A DNA stretch of 19,416 bases from contig JAPLPA010000024.1 of assembly GCA_026400415.1 (NCBI GenBank), positions 1 through 19,416 on the forward strand, written 5' to 3'. The stretch is from Afipia sp. GTDB lineage: Bacteria; Pseudomonadota; Alphaproteobacteria; Rhizobiales; Xanthobacteraceae. This document shows positions 15,881 to 19,416 of the stretch, piece after piece (within the stretch, counting starts at the first letter, position 1; each line of letters begins with the position of its first letter). Under the pieces are notes generated by a model. It did no database searches. It was not told the DNA's origin and was given only the letters and a program-made list of their open reading frames with translations. Made by a program: the position numbers and the translations under genes.

Positions 15881-16762
15881 TCAGCGTGAAATGGCTCTGT
15901 GTCCGAGTCCTTCGGTTGCTAGTCCCTGAGTTCCTAGTCTGTTTTCGGCTGAACGTTGATCGTCCAGACTCGTTTTTTGCGGTCGTGCCACAAGTTTCGC
16001 GCCTTTGATCCACAGACGCAAGGCTTCCCAATGGATGGCGGCCAAAATTTTGAAAGTCACCAGGGGCAGGCTCACAAATGCACGCACCAGCCATAAGGTC
16101 GTCAAAGGCTCGCGTTTTCCATTGAAAGTAGCGGATAAAATTGGTCCCTCTGCGTCGGTTTCCAATATGCGTAATTTTACAAAATCCCGAGGTGCCGTGA
16201 CGCGGAAATAATACCGCATCGCCATTTCGATAAAAGGCGAAACGTAGAACAGCTTGTTTTGTTCCTGTCTGACACCGGCTTGCGATAGCTCGCCGGGCCT
16301 CACCGGAAGCGCATAAGAGTGAATGTCGCCGAAAGTGTTGCGGACTTCATAGATCAGCATCGCCAGCGTGCCGTCGGCACGGCTGCAGAAGTAAACCGAT
16401 AGCGGATTGAAGGTGTAACCAAACAGGCGCGGATAGCAGAGAAGCTGGATGTGTCCGCCCTCAAGATCAATACCGTGTTCGGTTGCCCGACGATTCACAT
16501 GGTCACGCAATGACGATCCGTCACGGTCGCCGTGATCGCACTCATGGAAGCTATAGAGGGCTGCATGATTGACGCCGAACAGAACGGACATCCGGTTTGC
16601 GTCATCGAGTCGGTCGAGATCGATCAGCAGGCTGAAGACGCGGTAGTTAAATCGATGTCCCATCGGTTTGAGCCGCGCATGCATCACGTCACCGAAGTAA
16701 AGCGCGGCCGGGGCAGAGTGCCCAGCCACTAGCGCTTTATCTTCAGTTGCGTGATGCGTCAT
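15881..16762 (-). CDS. DUF1365 (COG3496) family protein
   Basis: A 293-residue protein of a family with no established reaction. The conserved DUF1365 features are visible: ALYFGDVMHARLKPMGHRFNYRVF near the N-terminus, LCYPRLFGYTFNPLSVYFC (about 109-127), and LFYVSPFIEMAMRYYF (about 171-186). One hydrophobic stretch lies near 230-245, and the C-terminal 40 residues are polar and probably disordered. The start has GTGAGG immediately upstream and lies 3 bases after the stop of the FAD oxidoreductase gene, so the two are tightly coupled. The repeated association of this family with a COG2907 flavoprotein and a CFA-like methyltransferase implies a part in modifying membrane acyl chains; the exact step is unknown. 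Confidence 0.88.
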   Translation of the reverse strand: MTHHATEDKALVAGHSAPAALYFGDVMHARLKPMGHRFNYRVFSLLIDLDRLDDANRMSVLFGVNHAALYSFHECDHGDRDGSSLRDHVNRRATEHGIDLEGGHIQLLCYPRLFGYTFNPLSVYFCSRADGTLAMLIYEVRNTFGDIHSYALPVRPGELSQAGVRQEQNKLFYVSPFIEMAMRYYFRVTAPRDFVKLRILETDAEGPILSATFNGKREPLTTLWLVRAFVSLPLVTFKILAAIHWEALRLWIKGAKLVARPQKTSLDDQRSAENRLGTQGLATEGLGHRAISR

Positions 16763-16765
16763 GCC

Positions 16766-18079
16766 TCACTCCGCAGCTTCTGCAAGATCCGGTGAAACTT
16801 CTCGCCACGGAACGGAAGCGCCGAGGGCTTCGGCAACGGCAAGACCCGATCTCAACCCGTCCTCATGAAAGCCGTATCCCGTCCACGCACCGCAAAACCA
16901 AGTATGGCGCTGGCCCTGAATGTCGCCAAGGCGTTTCTGAGCTGCGAATGCCGCTGTATCGTACTGGGGATGGTCGAACAGATAACGCCCGAAAGTGAGT
17001 TCTGGATCCGGCTCGAATGGAGGGTTGAGGCTGACGAAAAGCGGCATAATTTCGTCGATTCCTTGCAGCGGGTTCATCCAATATGTCACGGCCACATCGT
17101 TTGGCGCAGCATCTTTGCGCGTCCAGCGCAGAAGATTCCATGACGCCCATGCGTTCCTGCGTTTTGGCATCAGACGCGGGTCGCGATGCAGATAGGCGAT
17201 ATTCGGCGCATAGTGGATCGAACCCAGAATGTCGGTTTCGGCTTGCGTGGCGTCGGCCAGCATCGCAAGCGCCTGATCGCTATGGGATGCGATGACGACA
17301 TGATCGTAGGTCTCAACGTGTCCCAAGCTATCGGTCACGGTCACACCATGGTCCGTTCGCTCAATCGCCGTCACGGCGCAGCCGAGGTGGAGTCTGTCAC
17401 GAAACGCGGCGACGAGTTTTTCGACATAACGCTGGCTGCCGCCTTTGACCGTCCGCCAGATCGGCCTGTCATACTGCAGCAGACTGTGGTTCTGAAAAAA
17501 CTCGATGAAATTCTCGGCCGGAAAATCGATCATCCGCTCAGAGGGCGCCGACCAGATCGCGGCCCCCATCGGTGCCAGATAATCCGTGAGCAGCCGCGGT
17601 GCGAACTTTCGCATTTTGAAATATTCGCCGAGCGTGAGCCCCTTCAGTGCGCCGGCCGCATAATCCTCGATGCTCTTGACGTTGAAGGTCAGAATATCGC
17701 GGAGCATCCACAAAAACGTCGGCGACAGCAGATTGCGCGGCTGCGCGAAAAGACCTTTCGCGGTATGGAGCCAAGTGTGGCCGCCGCCTTTCCATTCGAA
17801 ACGGCGGTCCTTCGCGGTCAAGGCGAAGTCCATCTCGCTCGCTGTTGTTTCGACACCGAGATGAGCGAACATCGCGGTTAGTTCCGGGTAGTTGATTTCG
17901 TTGTAGACGATGAAGCCGATGTCGACGGCGATCGGAGTTCCATCGTAGTCGACGGTGACGGTGTGGCTGTGGCCGCCGGGTCTCAACTCGCGATCGTAGA
18001 CTGTGACCGGATATCGCTGCGACAAAGCCCACGCAGCGGCGTTGCCGGCGATTCCCGTTCCAATAACTGCGATCCGCAT
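16766..18079 (-). CDS. FAD-dependent oxidoreductase (COG2907, amine-oxidase/desaturase fold)
   Basis: A 437-residue flavoprotein. The N-terminus has the dinucleotide-binding fold with GTGIAG (Gly7, Gly9, Gly12) and the second conserved stretch RPGGHSHTV (32-40). VDIGFIVYNEINYPEL and the C-terminal FCGAWTGYGFHEDGLRSGLAVAEAL (FAD-closing region, about 393-417) identify the COG2907 predicted NAD/FAD-binding family, related to amine oxidases and carotenoid desaturases. The start is the ATG at 18079 with AGGGGCTAGGA just upstream. It is the first gene of the three-gene lipid unit with DUF1365 and the CFA-like methyltransferase. In furan-fatty-acid producing alphaproteobacteria a desaturase (UfaD) acts after the methyltransferase; whether this protein is its orthologue is an inference from context. 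Confidence 0.87.
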   Translation of the reverse strand: MRIAVIGTGIAGNAAAWALSQRYPVTVYDRELRPGGHSHTVTVDYDGTPIAVDIGFIVYNEINYPELTAMFAHLGVETTASEMDFALTAKDRRFEWKGGGHTWLHTAKGLFAQPRNLLSPTFLWMLRDILTFNVKSIEDYAAGALKGLTLGEYFKMRKFAPRLLTDYLAPMGAAIWSAPSERMIDFPAENFIEFFQNHSLLQYDRPIWRTVKGGSQRYVEKLVAAFRDRLHLGCAVTAIERTDHGVTVTDSLGHVETYDHVVIASHSDQALAMLADATQAETDILGSIHYAPNIAYLHRDPRLMPKRRNAWASWNLLRWTRKDAAPNDVAVTYWMNPLQGIDEIMPLFVSLNPPFEPDPELTFGRYLFDHPQYDTAAFAAQKRLGDIQGQRHTWFCGAWTGYGFHEDGLRSGLAVAEALGASVPWREVSPDLAEAAE

Positions 18080-18420
18080 TCCTAGCCCCTGTTCTCAACC
18101 GGCTTCCGAGATACGGGGAATTCCTGTTGGAGTTTCAGAAGGGTAGGCGCGCCGTCGGATCGTGCTGGCAGGTTGCAATCCTCTTGGTGGCCGCAACGCA
18201 CATGAAATCTTCGTAAGAATTGTGGCCTTTCCCGATGCCGTCAATACGCGGAACGCTGGTATCCAAAGGTCAATCGCATGGGGCCGTTTGGGGCCATTTG
18301 GGGCCGTTGAAGATGTGAACGGGATTGCGCTTGTGTCGGCGTGTGTGGCTTGGGATGACTGTCGGGCCTCCGGTCACTCCGGTAGAATGCCGTCCAATCT
18401 TCCAGAGAGTAGACCGTCCG
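18080..18420. other. 341-base intergenic region between divergent lipid operon and efflux gene
   Basis: No convincing gene. It should hold promoters in both directions. On the minus strand a TTGACG lies at 18244-18239 without a good -10, and GGAATT about 40 bases before the 18079 start is followed 17 bases later by CGGTT, a loose match to an ECF-sigma pattern. A triplet 10-bp repeat sits at 18280-18309. Small open frames here overlap the start of the efflux gene in other frames and have no family features. Confidence 0.6.
18280..18309 (+). repeat. Tandem repeat, three copies of a 10-bp unit
   Basis: Three consecutive units GGGGCCGTTT, GGGGCCATTT and GGGGCCGTTG, with one or two differences between copies. 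The 10-bp period equals about one helical turn, so each copy faces the same side of the DNA. It lies about 200 bases upstream of the FAD oxidoreductase start and about 110 bases upstream of the efflux gene start. Confidence 0.8.
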
Positions 18421-19416
18421 GTGTTGTTCCCCAGCGTTCAGTTCCTTGCCCATCCTGCACGCGGAACGCGGCGCTTTTTGGCGATTGGATTGGCATTTGC
18501 GGCGGCCGCCACTGCGGGCGGCTGCATCATCACTGCGGACGTTCCGAATGCGGCGCTGGACGTTCCTGATGCCTATAAATCGGCGATCATCGATCTCGAC
18601 GAAGCGCCGCCCTCGCTCGACTGGTGGCGGGGATTCCGGTCGCCCGAACTCACCGTGCTGATGGAAGAAGCCCAACGGGTCAACCTAGATATCGCTGCGG
18701 CGACTGCACGCATCGTTCAGGCGGATGCGCTTGCGCATGAGGCGGGTACCGCACTTTTGCCGAGCGTGACCGGCGGTTTTTCCGGGTCGCGTTCGCGCTC
18801 ATCGAAGAATACGGGCGTGATCAGCACCGGCAGTTCGGTCGGCGGTCGCACCGAAGTCACGAACCATACCGCGCAGCTGAACGCGAGTTACGAGATCGAC
18901 TTCTGGAGCAAGAACCGCGATCTACTGCTGGCTGCCGAAGAAACCGCGAATGCCAATCGCTTTGATCGCGATGTCGTCGCACTCACGACCTTGGCGAGCG
19001 TCGCCAATGCCTACTTTCAGGTGATCGCATCGCAAGACCGCCTGCGAATTGCGAACAATAATATCGCAAGTGCGCAGCGTATCTTTAATGCAATCAAGGC
19101 GCGTGTGGATGTCGGGACGGGATCCGATCTCGACCTTGCGCAGCAAGAGAGCGTGCTCAACAATCAGAAGGCACTTGTCCCTCCGCTGAAACAGACGCTC
19201 GATCAGAACGCGAATGTGCTTGCGGTGCTGGTGGCACGGCCGCCGGAGCGTGTGAGATTGACAGGTGCTTCGCTGGGTCTGATCGCCATTCCGCGCGTGA
19301 CGCCGGGCTTGCCGTCAGAATTGCTGATCCAGCGCCCGGACATTCGCCGGCAGGAAAATCAGCTTGCGTCCGCGACGGCCAATGTCGGCAGCGCTCGGGC
19401 CCAGTTTTTTCCGAGC
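18421..19416 (+). CDS. Outer-membrane efflux lipoprotein, NodT/OprM family (3' end outside the window)
   Basis: The frame is open from the stop at 18316-18318 to the window end, giving about 332 residues of a protein that is usually 460-500 long. The GTG at 18421 is the best start; an ATG at 18355 would put 22 residues ahead of the signal. Basic residues (RGTRR) are followed by a hydrophobic stretch and AGGC with Cys35 as the probable lipidated residue. Then come the family marks: SLDWWRGFRSPELTVLMEEA, NLDIAAATARIVQADA, LNASYEIDFWSKNRD, VANAYFQVIASQDRL, GTGSDLDLAQQES and SELLIQRPDIRRQE, as in RND-type tripartite exporter channels (TolC superfamily). The genes for the inner-membrane pump and adaptor would be expected beyond the right edge. 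The substrate is unknown. Confidence 0.9.
   Translation, partial: MLFPSVQFLAHPARGTRRFLAIGLAFAAAATAGGCIITADVPNAALDVPDAYKSAIIDLDEAPPSLDWWRGFRSPELTVLMEEAQRVNLDIAAATARIVQADALAHEAGTALLPSVTGGFSGSRSRSSKNTGVISTGSSVGGRTEVTNHTAQLNASYEIDFWSKNRDLLLAAEETANANRFDRDVVALTTLASVANAYFQVIASQDRLRIANNNIASAQRIFNAIKARVDVGTGSDLDLAQQESVLNNQKALVPPLKQTLDQNANVLAVLVARPPERVRLTGASLGLIAIPRVTPGLPSELLIQRPDIRRQENQLASATANVGSARAQFFPS

Noticed and set aside
18162..18569. 135-codon open frame on the plus strand before and within the efflux gene
   Set aside because: Its second half overlaps the efflux gene in another frame, and its translation has no family feature.
18241..18675. 144-codon open frame on the minus strand
   Set aside because: Overlaps the efflux gene start in antisense and includes the tandem repeat; Arg-rich translation without motifs.
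1..19416. CRISPR array, tRNA/rRNA genes, insertion sequences or phage/plasmid genes
   Set aside because: No regularly spaced repeats, transposase-like frames or RNA gene signatures were recognised by eye; nearly all the sequence is accounted for by conserved housekeeping-type genes.

Overview
The window looks like ordinary chromosome of an alphaproteobacterium, most likely of the Nitrobacteraceae/Bradyrhizobiaceae (Bradyrhizobium, Rhodopseudomonas or Afipia type). The basis is a moderately high GC content, a complete general amino-acid transporter of the rhizobial Aap type, a GT39/GT2/PAP2 lipid-decoration cassette and tight gene packing. No rRNA, tRNA, CRISPR array, insertion sequence, integrase or phage gene was seen. 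The closest relative is an inference from gene content; no search was possible.

Layout. (1) 2-4011, plus strand: the C-terminal part of a bacterial alpha-2-macroglobulin with an intact thioester motif, overlapping by 4 bases with pbpC (penicillin-binding protein 1C), the classic periplasmic defence/repair pair. (2) 4062-7811, plus strand: GT39 membrane glycosyltransferase, PAP2 lipid phosphatase, GT2 polyprenyl-phosphate sugar synthase and a small LAB_N membrane protein, probably one operon that dephosphorylates and glycosylates an envelope lipid such as lipid A. (3) 7818-14498: a sulfur/amino-acid block. metC (minus) is divergent from aapJQMP (plus), which meets cysK (minus) tail to tail with overlapping stop codons. 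The binding-protein gene aapJ is broken: about 19 codons plus 2 bases appear to be missing at 9612/9613, with a frame change. (4) 14639-18079, minus strand: FAD oxidoreductase, DUF1365 protein and a CFA-synthase-like methyltransferase, a compact lipid-modification operon. (5) 18421-19416, plus strand: the N-terminal half of a NodT-type outer-membrane efflux lipoprotein cut by the window end, after a 341-base gap that carries a 10-bp triplet repeat.

Most interesting points. The CFA-like enzyme has Ser and Gln where E. coli CFA synthase has the bicarbonate ligands Cys139 and His266, which together with its two partners suggests fatty-acyl methylation or furan-type chemistry instead of plain cyclopropanation. 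The aapJ lesion is either a recent inactivation of an otherwise intact transporter operon or a sequencing/assembly error. The metC/aapJ divergent promoter region has closely spaced -35 boxes and a perfect inverted repeat. No wholly novel multi-gene system is evident; the best functional unknown is the three-gene lipid cluster.
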